A stretch of 48,478 nt of DNA from Gordonia sp. 'Campus' (lineage in GTDB: Bacteria > Actinomycetota > Actinomycetes > Mycobacteriales > Mycobacteriaceae): NCBI RefSeq assembly GCF_022206305.1, contig NZ_JAKOIW010000027.1:1-48478 (forward strand). Direction: 5' to 3'. The notes under the pieces were generated by a model. It had not been told where the DNA came from, made no database searches, and worked only from the letters and a program-made list of their open reading frames with translations. Made by a program: the position numbers and the translations under genes. Positions 32,932 to 40,694 of this stretch are shown here, piece after piece; the stretch's first letter is position 1, and every line of letters begins with the position of its first letter.

Positions 32932-34155
32932 ATGCGCGACGTCGTCATCTGCGAGCCGGTCCGTACCCCCATCGGCCGGTACGGCGGAATGTTCAAGAGC
33001 CTCACCGCCGTCGACCTCGGGGTCGCCGCGCTGACCGGATTGCTCGACCGCACGGGGCTCGACCCGGAGAAGGTCGAGGACGTGATCCTCGGTCACTGCA
33101 ACGGCAACAGCGAGGCGCCGGCGCTCGGACGCGTCATCGCACTCGACGCGGGGTTGCCGATCACGGTGGGCGGCATGCACATCGATCGTCGCTGCGGTTC
33201 GGGGTTGCAGGCGGTCATCCAGGCCGCCTATCAGGTGTCCGCGGGTGACAACGACCTCGTCGTCGCGGGCGGCGCCGAATCGATGAGCAACGCGTCGTTC
33301 TACTCCGTCGACATGCGGTGGGGTGGTGCCCGCACCGGTATCGCGATGCACGACAGCCTCGTTCGCGCTCGCTCGACGGCCGGCGGCAAGAACTACCCCG
33401 TGCCGGGCGGCATGATCGAGACGGCCGAGAACCTGCGCAAGGAGTACGAGATCTCCCGCGAGGAGCAGGACGAGCTGGCTGTGGCATCGCATGAACGAGC
33501 GGTTCGAGCCCACAAGGACGGCGTGCTGGCCGAGGAGATCATCCCGGTCACCGTGACTTCGCGATCTGGTGATCAGATCATCGACACCGACGAGCATCCG
33601 CGCCCGGATGTCTCGGTCGAATCGCTGGCCAAGCTCAAGCCGATCATGGGCAAGACGGATCCCGACGCGACCGTGACCGCGGGCAACGCCAGCGGTCAGA
33701 ACGACGCCGCCTCGATGGCCATCGTCACGACGTCAGAGGTCGCCGACAAGCTGGGGCTGCGCCCGCTGGTGAAGCTCGTCTCGTGGGGACTCGCGGGTGT
33801 GCCGCCGCGCACGATGGGTATCGGACCGGTACCGGCCACCGAGAAGGCGCTGGCCAAGGCCGGCCTGACGCTCGCCGACATCGACGTGATCGAGCTCAAC
33901 GAGGCCTTCGCCGCCCAGGCGCTCGCGGTCACCCGCGAGTGGGGTTTCGGTCGGTTCGGTGCCGGAGGCGACTTCGACCGCACCAACGTGCACGGATCGG
34001 GTATCTCGTTGGGGCATCCGGTGGGCGCCACCGGCGGGCGCATGCTGGCGTCCCTGGCGCGTGAACTGGACCGTCGCGGAGCCCGGTACGGGTTGGAGAC
34101 CATGTGCATCGGCGGTGGGCAGGGACTGGCGGCGGTCTTCGAGCGCGTCAGCTGA
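32932..34155 (+). CDS. thiolase (acetyl-CoA acyltransferase)
   Basis: 407 residues. Nucleophile Cys in DRRCGSGLQAVIQAAYQV, VIELNEAFAAQALAVT, His in SLGHPVGATGGRM, and the second Cys in ETMCIGGGQGLAAVFE, all canonical. It is a longer thiolase than the one at 26922 and closer to the FadA/PcaF type, including an NASGQNDAAS loop. 55 bases downstream of the SDR gene with an AAAGG site, so the pair is probably one transcript. It ends nine bases from the convergent LysR gene. Confidence 0.92.
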   Translation: MRDVVICEPVRTPIGRYGGMFKSLTAVDLGVAALTGLLDRTGLDPEKVEDVILGHCNGNSEAPALGRVIALDAGLPITVGGMHIDRRCGSGLQAVIQAAYQVSAGDNDLVVAGGAESMSNASFYSVDMRWGGARTGIAMHDSLVRARSTAGGKNYPVPGGMIETAENLRKEYEISREEQDELAVASHERAVRAHKDGVLAEEIIPVTVTSRSGDQIIDTDEHPRPDVSVESLAKLKPIMGKTDPDATVTAGNASGQNDAASMAIVTTSEVADKLGLRPLVKLVSWGLAGVPPRTMGIGPVPATEKALAKAGLTLADIDVIELNEAFAAQALAVTREWGFGRFGAGGDFDRTNVHGSGISLGHPVGATGGRMLASLARELDRRGARYGLETMCIGGGQGLAAVFERVS

Positions 34156-34164
34156 GCGCGCCGG

Positions 34165-35037
34165 TCACCGCCGCCGCGCGCGTATCAGCTCGACGAACGC
34201 GTGCCCGACCGGTGACAGGGACGGCGGATGGAAGGCGATGGCGAACGGCCGCACCACATTCGGTTCGATCTCGCGGATGACGACCGGCTCGTCGGCCGAT
34301 TCCGCGACCGATCGCTCGAGGAGGGTGCCGCCGATTCCCGAGACCACCATCGGCAGTCGTTCCTCGCGCAGTTCGGACAGCACCGCGAGCGGTGGTCGCA
34401 CACCGCCGACCCGGATGGCCTCTTCGAACTCGTCGGCCACCGAATACCCGCGCGGGACGAAGACCATCGGGATCGTCGGCAGGTTGTTGAGAGGGATCGG
34501 TCCGTCGGGCACATCGGTGCCGGGCGGGTAGACGAGCACGTGTTCGTGTTCACCGATCACGATGACCTCGAGATCATCCCCGGCGATCGGGAGATGTGCG
34601 ACCGCGAACTCGCAGTAACCGTCCTCGATGGTCGACGCGGCCTTCGTCTCGTCGCGTAATTCACCGAGGCGCACCGACACCCGCGGGTAGAGTGCGCGGA
34701 ACCGGGCCACCAGATCGACGACCGGACCGACCGCGGTCGCCGCGAACGCGAGGATGTCGAGATGTCCGGTGAGTTCGTCCTCGGACGCCGACAGCATGTC
34801 GTCCACGGAGTCCATGTCCCGGACGATCTGGCGCGCCGGGCCGACCATGGTCCGTCCGGCCGCGGACAGCACCATGCCACGGCCGATGCGATGGAAGAGT
34901 TGCACGCCGAGTTCGCGTTCCAGGGCGCGAAGAGCTTGCGACACGGTCGGCTGGGCGACCCCGAGGGCCGACGCGGCGCCGCCGATTCCCTGGTTCTCGA
35001 CCACCGCCAGAAAGTACTCGACCTGTCGCAATTCCAT
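34165..35037 (-). CDS. LysR-family transcriptional regulator
   Basis: 290 residues. N-terminal helix-turn-helix (MELRQVEYFLAVVENQGIGG, then ALGVAQPTVSQALRALEREL) and a periplasmic-binding-protein-like effector domain from about 90. It starts six bases after the stop of the next LysR gene upstream, so both are likely translated from one message. Tandem LysR pairs are uncommon; they may respond to different intermediates of the same pathway. Probable targets are the island promoters, including the dyad at 25200-25216. Confidence 0.88.
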   Translation of the reverse strand: MELRQVEYFLAVVENQGIGGAASALGVAQPTVSQALRALERELGVQLFHRIGRGMVLSAAGRTMVGPARQIVRDMDSVDDMLSASEDELTGHLDILAFAATAVGPVVDLVARFRALYPRVSVRLGELRDETKAASTIEDGYCEFAVAHLPIAGDDLEVIVIGEHEHVLVYPPGTDVPDGPIPLNNLPTIPMVFVPRGYSVADEFEEAIRVGGVRPPLAVLSELREERLPMVVSGIGGTLLERSVAESADEPVVIREIEPNVVRPFAIAFHPPSLSPVGHAFVELIRARRR

Positions 35038-35043
35038 TGCGGG

Positions 35044-35946
35044 CTACCAATCCTGGGTGTCGGACGGATCGGGGGAGATCCCGCTGTGAGCGCGGGCTGC
35101 GGAGATGAACGCGAGCGCGGCCGGCGAGGGCAAGCCGGAACGGAGTACCAGCCCCCACGGCCGCGACAGCGGCGGGTCGAGGGCGACGCGACGGGTTCCG
35201 GCCAACTGCCGGTCGGCGACCGTGCGGGGGAGAACCGTTGCGCCGGTACCACTCCGGACGAGACTCCACACCGCCGAGGGTAGCTGGCAGTCGATCACGA
35301 CGTTCTTCGCGTCGTCGTCGACGATCCCGGCGAAGAGGTTGGCGGTGTGCTGATCACTGTGGTCGATGATGAGCGGCAGTGCGCGCACGGCCGAGTGCGG
35401 TGCGGGGTCGGGCAGTTCCTCCGCGAGCCGAGGTGGCACGGCCACCACGAGATCCTGTTCGGCCATCGGGATCGCGGAGAAGGTGGCGTGTTCGGCGGCC
35501 GAGTCCATGATGCCGATCTCGGCATCCCCGGAGCGCAGCGCGGACAGCACGCCGCCGGGACCGTCGGCGGAGATGACGCGTACCGACAAGCGCGGGAACC
35601 GTTCCCGGAACAGGCGCACGACGTTGACCACCGGGTCGATGCTGAAGGCGGCATAGGTCACGACGTCGACCCGCCCGGCCCGCAGTTCGCGGACCGCGTC
35701 GACCTTCGCCTTGGCGCGGTCGACGTCGGCCAGGATGCGTCGCGCCGCGACATCGAGTTTGCGTCCTGCCTCGGTGAGTTCGAGGCGTCGCCCGGTGCGG
35801 TCGAACAAGGTCACGCCCAACCGCTTCTCCAGCGTCCGGATGGCCTGTGACAGGGACGGCTGCGAGATGTACAGCGACTGGGCGGCCTTCGTGATCCCGC
35901 CGTGGTCGACCACGGCGACGAAGTAGGTCACGAGGTGCAGGTCCAC
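35044..35946 (-). CDS. LysR-family transcriptional regulator
   Basis: About 300 residues with HLVTYFVAVVDHGGITKAAQ and SLYISQPSLSQAIRTLEKRL at the N-terminus, then the effector-binding domain. Clearly related to the following LysR gene but diverged. I prefer GTG 35946 to GTG 35955: a TAGAGT hexamer (35954-35959) ends seven bases before 35946, matching other leaderless starts in this window. It has its own promoter although an enoyl-CoA hydratase gene ends 65 bases upstream. Confidence 0.86.
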   Translation of the reverse strand: MDLHLVTYFVAVVDHGGITKAAQSLYISQPSLSQAIRTLEKRLGVTLFDRTGRRLELTEAGRKLDVAARRILADVDRAKAKVDAVRELRAGRVDVVTYAAFSIDPVVNVVRLFRERFPRLSVRVISADGPGGVLSALRSGDAEIGIMDSAAEHATFSAIPMAEQDLVVAVPPRLAEELPDPAPHSAVRALPLIIDHSDQHTANLFAGIVDDDAKNVVIDCQLPSAVWSLVRSGTGATVLPRTVADRQLAGTRRVALDPPLSRPWGLVLRSGLPSPAALAFISAARAHSGISPDPSDTQDW

Positions 35947-36011
35947 CCCGGTCACTCTAGCGGGCGCCGGGAGCGGAGCGAGCGGGCCGAGTCAACAGAA
36001 CATCCGGCGAT

Positions 36012-36773
36012 TCACTTGCCGGTCCAGCGCGGCGCCCGCTTCTCGGCGAACGCGATGGCGCCTTCGCGGGCGTCGTCGGAGCTGAAGACCGGTGCGAGGT
36101 AGTCCCACTGCTTCTTGATCAGCTCGGGATCGGTGTAGCGGATGGCCATCGAGGTGACCTGCTTGGTCGCGCGCACCGCGAGTGGCCCGTTGGCGGCGAT
36201 CACCGCGGCCAGCTCGCGCGCGCCGGCGAGCGCTTCCCCGGGTTCGGTGACCCGGTTGACCAGACCGAACTGGTGGGCACGCTCGGCGGTGAGCGGATCG
36301 CCGGTCAGCGCGAGCTCCATGGCGACCTGGTACGGCAGGATCTTCGGGAGGCGCAGCAGGCCGCCGGCCGCGGCGGCGAGCCCCCGTCTGACCTCGGGGA
36401 TACCGAACTTCGAGTCGCTCGCCGCGACGACGAGGTCGGCCGACAGCGCGAGTTCGCAGCCACCGGCGAGGGCCCAGCCCTCGACGGCGGCGATCAGGGG
36501 CTTGCTCGGGGGCGCTTCGGTGAGACCGCCGAACCCGCGGCCGTCGAGCGACACCTTCTCGCCGCGCGTGAAAGCCTTGAGATCCATGCCCGCGCAGAAC
36601 GTTCCTCCGGCGCCGGTGATGATGCCGATGGTGAGGTCGTCACGTCCCTCGAGTTCGTCGATGGCGGCGGCGATCCCTTCCGAGACCTCGCGGTTCACGG
36701 CGTTCTTCGCCTCGGGCCGGTTGATCGTGATGACGGCGACGCCGTCGGCGAACTCGGTGAGCACGGCACTCAT
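36012..36773 (-). CDS. enoyl-CoA hydratase/isomerase family protein
   Basis: 253-residue crotonase. GGTFCAGMDLKAF and EGWALAGGCELALSADLVV form the oxyanion hole, and both catalytic Glu positions of true hydratases are present (GGCEL and GIPEVRRGL). It should hydrate trans-2-enoyl-CoA to 3-hydroxyacyl-CoA, the step missing between the dehydrogenases and SDR enzymes of this island. The C-terminal ends in APRWTGK as in many actinobacterial crotonases. It lies 39 bases after the MBL gene on the same strand. Confidence 0.88.
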   Translation of the reverse strand: MSAVLTEFADGVAVITINRPEAKNAVNREVSEGIAAAIDELEGRDDLTIGIITGAGGTFCAGMDLKAFTRGEKVSLDGRGFGGLTEAPPSKPLIAAVEGWALAGGCELALSADLVVAASDSKFGIPEVRRGLAAAAGGLLRLPKILPYQVAMELALTGDPLTAERAHQFGLVNRVTEPGEALAGARELAAVIAANGPLAVRATKQVTSMAIRYTDPELIKKQWDYLAPVFSSDDAREGAIAFAEKRAPRWTGK

Positions 36774-36812
36774 GGGAACTCTCTCCTCTGGATGGGTGGG
36801 CGGGATGGGGTG

Positions 36813-37934
36813 TCAGGGGCCTTCGTCGGTCGAGATAGTCTGCGGATCAGAGTGTTCGGGTTCGTCGGCGGGGGCGGGCGACCACCGGATCGGCTCGACG
36901 GAGTCGGCATCGTGCACCGGGGTGGTGGCGGTGAGAATGCCGCGTTCGCGGAGGACGACGAGGTGGGCATCGGTCTCGCGCAACGCGAGTCGGCTCAGCG
37001 TGAGCGTCAGCTCCTCGAACGGACGCGACCAGGTCACCGACCGGGTGATCTCCCACGCCGTGCTCTCCGGTGCGCGGGCCACGGTCTCGGCGATCTCGGC
37101 GAGTCGCTCCTCGTGATGGCTGAGCAGTCCGGTCACCCGGTTGCCGAGTCCGCGGAACCGGTACTCGTGCGAGGGCAGTGCCTCGTGGTCACGCATCTTC
37201 TCGGTGTTCGCCAACGACACGAGGTAATCGGCGAGTGGACTCGACGTCTGCATCGGATTGGTGGAGATGTTCGGGCTGATCCGCGGGAGCAGGTGGTCGC
37301 CGGTGAAGATCACGCCTGCGGTGTCGTCGACGAAGCAGAGATGGCCGGCGGTGTGGCCGGGTGTCCACACCGCGCGCAGGTCCCATCCGGGGATGTGGAG
37401 GTCGGCGTCGCCGGTGAGCTCGTGGTCGACGGTGCGGCCGTCGGGCATGCGGATGAATCCGACGAGTCCCTCGTCGGCGACCTCGGCCGGCGCGCCGAGC
37501 GCCCGGAGCTCCGATCGGGCCTGGTTGAGCTGGCTCTCCACCTCGGCGTCGGAGTGGTGACGCAGATACCGCGCGTCGTCGTGGTGCATCCACAGCTCGG
37601 CATCCGCATGCTCGAGAAGCCGTGGAACGAGGCCGAAGTGGTCCGGATGGAGATGGGTCACCGCGACCGATCGGACGTCGGCGACATCGCGCCCGGTGGC
37701 TCGGATTCCGGCTACGAGCACGTCCCACGATTCGTCGGACGGCCAACCGGCATCGATGAGTGCGAGCCCACCATCGGGGAGACCCAGCGCGTAGACGAGG
37801 ACGTATCGGAGGGGGTTGGGGCCCATCGGAACCGGAATCGACCACAGGTCGGGCCGGACTTCCTCCACCGGTGGCAGCACCTTGTCGGCCCACGCCTGTT
37901 TCTGACGCTCACCGGTGACCTCGATCGTGCCCAT
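36813..37934 (-). CDS. MBL-fold metallohydrolase
   Basis: 373 residues of the metallo-beta-lactamase fold. Metal ligands: THLHPDHFG (HxHxDH), a His in TPGHTAGHLCFVDD, an Asp in FTGDHLLPRIS, and a C-terminal winged-helix-like tail (SHHEERLAEIAETV onward) as in glyoxalase II-like and LACTB2-like proteins. It may hydrolyse thioesters in the acyl-CoA pathway, which would suit its place before the hydratase gene. The ATG at 37934 follows GGGAGG; an earlier start at 38009 has no such site. Confidence 0.85.
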   Translation of the reverse strand: MGTIEVTGERQKQAWADKVLPPVEEVRPDLWSIPVPMGPNPLRYVLVYALGLPDGGLALIDAGWPSDESWDVLVAGIRATGRDVADVRSVAVTHLHPDHFGLVPRLLEHADAELWMHHDDARYLRHHSDAEVESQLNQARSELRALGAPAEVADEGLVGFIRMPDGRTVDHELTGDADLHIPGWDLRAVWTPGHTAGHLCFVDDTAGVIFTGDHLLPRISPNISTNPMQTSSPLADYLVSLANTEKMRDHEALPSHEYRFRGLGNRVTGLLSHHEERLAEIAETVARAPESTAWEITRSVTWSRPFEELTLTLSRLALRETDAHLVVLRERGILTATTPVHDADSVEPIRWSPAPADEPEHSDPQTISTDEGP

Positions 37935-38062
37935 CCAGCCTCCCGTCATCCGCAGCGGACGCCGCTGTACCGCCACGAATGTTGCAGCGACCACGAGCCA
38001 TCCGATCACGAGACGCCGATCACGCTCAAACTGGGTGCGACTCAGACACCCTGAGGTAGGAC

Positions 38063-38851
38063 CTATGAGTCGAGTTCGTGTCCGACCGCACCGGTGAGGT
38101 CGCAGCCCGCCGCCACCTCACCCACGAGCCGTCCCGCGAGTTCGGGCTGGATGAGCGGGAAGAGATGACTCGCACGCGGAACGACGGTGAGGGTCGCGCC
38201 CGGTGCGGCGTCGACGAACCGTCGCTCGTGAACCCGGAACTGATCCTGACTCCCGTTGACGAAGAACGTGCGGCCCGGATATCGACCGACTTCACCGAGC
38301 GCGTCGAAGTGCTTGAGCTCGCCCACGACGTCGGCGATGGACCCGAGCGACAACCCGCCGATCTCCATGTCCTCGGACACCTGCCTGCCGACGGCCAGGC
38401 GGGTGAGCACCTGACTGATCACCGCTGCCTGACGTGGCAGGAGCGACGTCACCGCCCCGAAGGTCTCGAACGGCGCCGCGAGCACCCGACTGGGTTGCGC
38501 GGTCGCACACATGGGCACCAGCGCGGCGACGTGACCTGGGTGGCGACCCGCGGCCGCCATCGCCACATAACCGCCCATCGACATGCCGGCCACGACAGCC
38601 GGCCGGCCGAACCGCTCGATCTCGGCGACGACGGCGTCGACGGCACCGCCCATCGTGAACGTCTCCGCCCGCCGCCGTCCGTGACCGGGGAGATCGGGAG
38701 TCGCGACGTCCCTTCCCGCCGGTGCGGTCGCCGCCACCGCGGCCGCCACCCGGTGCAGTGTTGCGCCGCTCACCCGTATCCCGTGGACGAGGACGACGGG
38801 GGTGGGTTCGTCCACCGGCGGATCGGTCGTGGCAAGGGCTGACGGAGGCAT
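38063..38851 (-). CDS. alpha/beta hydrolase
   Basis: 262 residues: oxyanion motif VLVHGIRVSGATLH, TPDLPGHGRR, nucleophile elbow VVAGMSMGGYVAMAAA, Asp in FVNGSQDQFR and His in PRASHLFPLIQP. No signal peptide, so cytosolic. Substrate unknown. It is 128 bases upstream of the MBL gene and 56 bases downstream of the ABC-F gene, all on the minus strand, so it could be read through from ABC-F. Confidence 0.83.
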   Translation of the reverse strand: MPPSALATTDPPVDEPTPVVLVHGIRVSGATLHRVAAAVAATAPAGRDVATPDLPGHGRRRAETFTMGGAVDAVVAEIERFGRPAVVAGMSMGGYVAMAAAGRHPGHVAALVPMCATAQPSRVLAAPFETFGAVTSLLPRQAAVISQVLTRLAVGRQVSEDMEIGGLSLGSIADVVGELKHFDALGEVGRYPGRTFFVNGSQDQFRVHERRFVDAAPGATLTVVPRASHLFPLIQPELAGRLVGEVAAGCDLTGAVGHELDS

Positions 38852-38907
38852 CGCACGCAGTATGCGGGCGCCGCGGCCGCACCGCGGGTCGAGTCACCGA
38901 GTGTTCG

Positions 38908-40497
38908 TCAGCGGTCTGCCTGGGCGTCGACGGCGGGTTCCGTCCCGGCGGCCTCGTCCTCCGCGCTCGGCGGGGAGACCCGCCGCTCGATCCCGATCCG
39001 GTCGAGGAAGCCGGTGTCGTGGGAGACGACGAGCAGCGCCCCCGCCCAGGCCCCGAGGGCGTCGACGAGTTGGGTCACCGTGTCGAGATCGAGGTTGTTC
39101 GTCGGCTCGTCGAGGATCAGGAGCTTCGGCGTCGGATCACCGAGGAGTGCGTCGGCGACCGCGACCCGCAGCCGCTCACCGCCGGACAGCTCCTGCAGCG
39201 CGCGGTCGGCCCGGGCGCCCCGGAACAGGAACCGCGCCAGGTGCGCCCGCACATCCTGGGTCGAGATGTCGGGGTGGTGCGCCGTGACATGACCGGCAAT
39301 CGACGCGGTCGGGTCGTCGAACAGGATCTGCTGCGGCACAAAGGCGTACGGAACGACGATGCGATCCTGCTCGATGAGGTCGGCGATGAGTGTCGACTTC
39401 CCGGAGCCGTTCGGGCCGACGAGTGCCACCCGCTCGGGTCCATCGATGCGGAGCCGGTCGTCGACGACGATCTGTGCCCGCGGTGCCACCTCGACCTCCG
39501 GAAGCGTGATCTTCGCGGTGCGATCGGCACGGATGTCCTCGCGTGCCTCGTCGAGTCTCGTCGCAGCGGCGGTCACGTCGTCGCGATGGGCGTTGCGCAA
39601 CTTGCCCGCCGAGACCTGGGCCTCGCTGCGGCGGTTGTGCGCCACGATCTTCGGGACACGCTTCTCGCGTTCCGCGGTGGCGCCCGTGCGGGCACGGCGG
39701 TCGAGTTTGATCAGCGCCTCGGACATCTCCCGCCGCTGTTTGCGCAGATCGCCGGCGGCGGTGGCGACCGCGGCCTCCGCCGCCTCCTGTTCGGCGTCGA
39801 CGATCTCGCGATAGTGCGAGTAGGGGCCGCCGAACAGGCGCACCCGACCGCGGTAGAGCTCGATGGTCGCGTCCACGCGCTCGAGCAGCTCGAGGTCGTG
39901 ACTGACGACCACCACGGTGCCGGCAAATGCCTGGATGGCATCGAAAAGCCGCGCGCGCGAGTCGGTGTCGAGGTTGTTGGTCGGCTCGTCGAGCAGCAGG
40001 ACCGACGGCCGCGTGATCAGCGCGGCGACGATGGCGAGGAGGGTGGCCTCGCCGCCGGACATGGCGCCGACCGGACGGTCGAGGTCGGGTGGCAGGCCCA
40101 TCTGCGTGAGCAGCCCCACGGCGCGTTCGTCGACACCCCAGTCGTCGCCGACGGCGTCGAAGTCGGCCGGCTCGACCGACCCGTTCTCGATTCGCCTTAT
40201 CGCACTGCGGGTCTCGTCGATGCGGAGAAACTGCGCGACCGTGGCCTCCGGATCGGCCTGTGGGTCCTGCCGGACCATGGCGACCTCGGCCGAGACGGAC
40301 CCGACGGCGATGGTGATGCTCCCGGATCGGGCCGGGAGACGCCCCGCGATCAGTGCGAGCAACGTCGACTTGCCCGCACCGTTGGCGCCGATGAGGGCGT
40401 ATGTCTCGGCACCGAGGGCGAGGTCGAGGTGATCGAAGACGACGGTCCCGTCGGGCCAGGCGAACGAGACGTCGGACAGCACGATGGACGAAGACAT
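38908..40497 (-). CDS. ABC-F family ATPase, possible antibiotic-resistance type
   Basis: 529 residues, two ABC domains and no membrane segments. Domain 1: GANGAGKSTLLALIAGRLPA, AMSGGEATLLAIVAALI, LLLDEPTNNLDTDSRARL. Domain 2: GPNGSGKSTLIADLI, ELSGGERLRVAVADALLG, LLILDEPTNNLDLDTVTQLV. The linker (about 200-290) is charged. There is no Uup-like tail, unlike the ABC-F gene at 18638. The ATG at 40497 has AGGAG seven to eight bases upstream. The unusual structured leader (40498-40622) and the promoter with a palindrome in its spacer suggest regulated expression, as with ribosome-protection ABC-F proteins such as Msr, Lsa or TlrC. The resistance role is inference. Confidence 0.85.
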   Translation of the reverse strand: MSSSIVLSDVSFAWPDGTVVFDHLDLALGAETYALIGANGAGKSTLLALIAGRLPARSGSITIAVGSVSAEVAMVRQDPQADPEATVAQFLRIDETRSAIRRIENGSVEPADFDAVGDDWGVDERAVGLLTQMGLPPDLDRPVGAMSGGEATLLAIVAALITRPSVLLLDEPTNNLDTDSRARLFDAIQAFAGTVVVVSHDLELLERVDATIELYRGRVRLFGGPYSHYREIVDAEQEAAEAAVATAAGDLRKQRREMSEALIKLDRRARTGATAEREKRVPKIVAHNRRSEAQVSAGKLRNAHRDDVTAAATRLDEAREDIRADRTAKITLPEVEVAPRAQIVVDDRLRIDGPERVALVGPNGSGKSTLIADLIEQDRIVVPYAFVPQQILFDDPTASIAGHVTAHHPDISTQDVRAHLARFLFRGARADRALQELSGGERLRVAVADALLGDPTPKLLILDEPTNNLDLDTVTQLVDALGAWAGALLVVSHDTGFLDRIGIERRVSPPSAEDEAAGTEPAVDAQADR

Positions 40498-40622
40498 GAA
40501 CACTCCTGAAGTGGGTCGGGTACACCGACGAGATGTCGGTGATGTCCGGGGCGGGTGCCTCCGGGCCGGGGCCACTTCAGCTGTTCATCGGGGCGGATCA
40601 CTCCTGAGGTCGTCGTACAGTG
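40498..40622 (-). promoter_or_regulatory. attenuator-like 5' leader of the ABC-F gene
   Basis: Read on the minus strand: a CAGGAG site (40601-40606), then a three-codon frame ATG AAC AGC TGA (40588-40577). Its stop codon lies in CTGAAGTGG (40572-40580), an exact nine-base complement of CCACTTCAG (40506-40514), which runs into the gene's own CAGGAG site (40503-40508). Between them is a perfect 7-bp hairpin with five-base loop (40523-40541). A ribosome on the short frame would open the long stem and free the gene's site, as in drug-inducible attenuators. Confidence 0.5.
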
Positions 40623-40628
40623 GTGACC

Positions 40629-40657
40629 ACCGTAGCCGACGCGCGTCGGGTTGCCAA
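40629..40657 (-). promoter_or_regulatory. ABC-F promoter with palindrome in spacer
   Basis: -35 TTGGCA (40652-40657), 17 bases, -10 TACGGT (40629-40634) on the minus strand. The spacer holds the perfect 14-base palindrome CCGACGCGCGTCGG (40636-40649), a candidate operator. The transcript would start near 40622. Confidence 0.6.
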
Positions 40658-40694
40658 CGGATTATCTGTGCCGGCTGACCGCTACGGTTGTGGC

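Noticed and set aside
36273..38054. Plus-strand open frame of 593 codons
   Set aside because: Antisense to the hydratase and MBL genes; no recognisable domain.
38722..40509. Plus-strand open frame of 595 codons
   Set aside because: Antisense to the ABC-F gene, whose Walker and signature motifs are complete.
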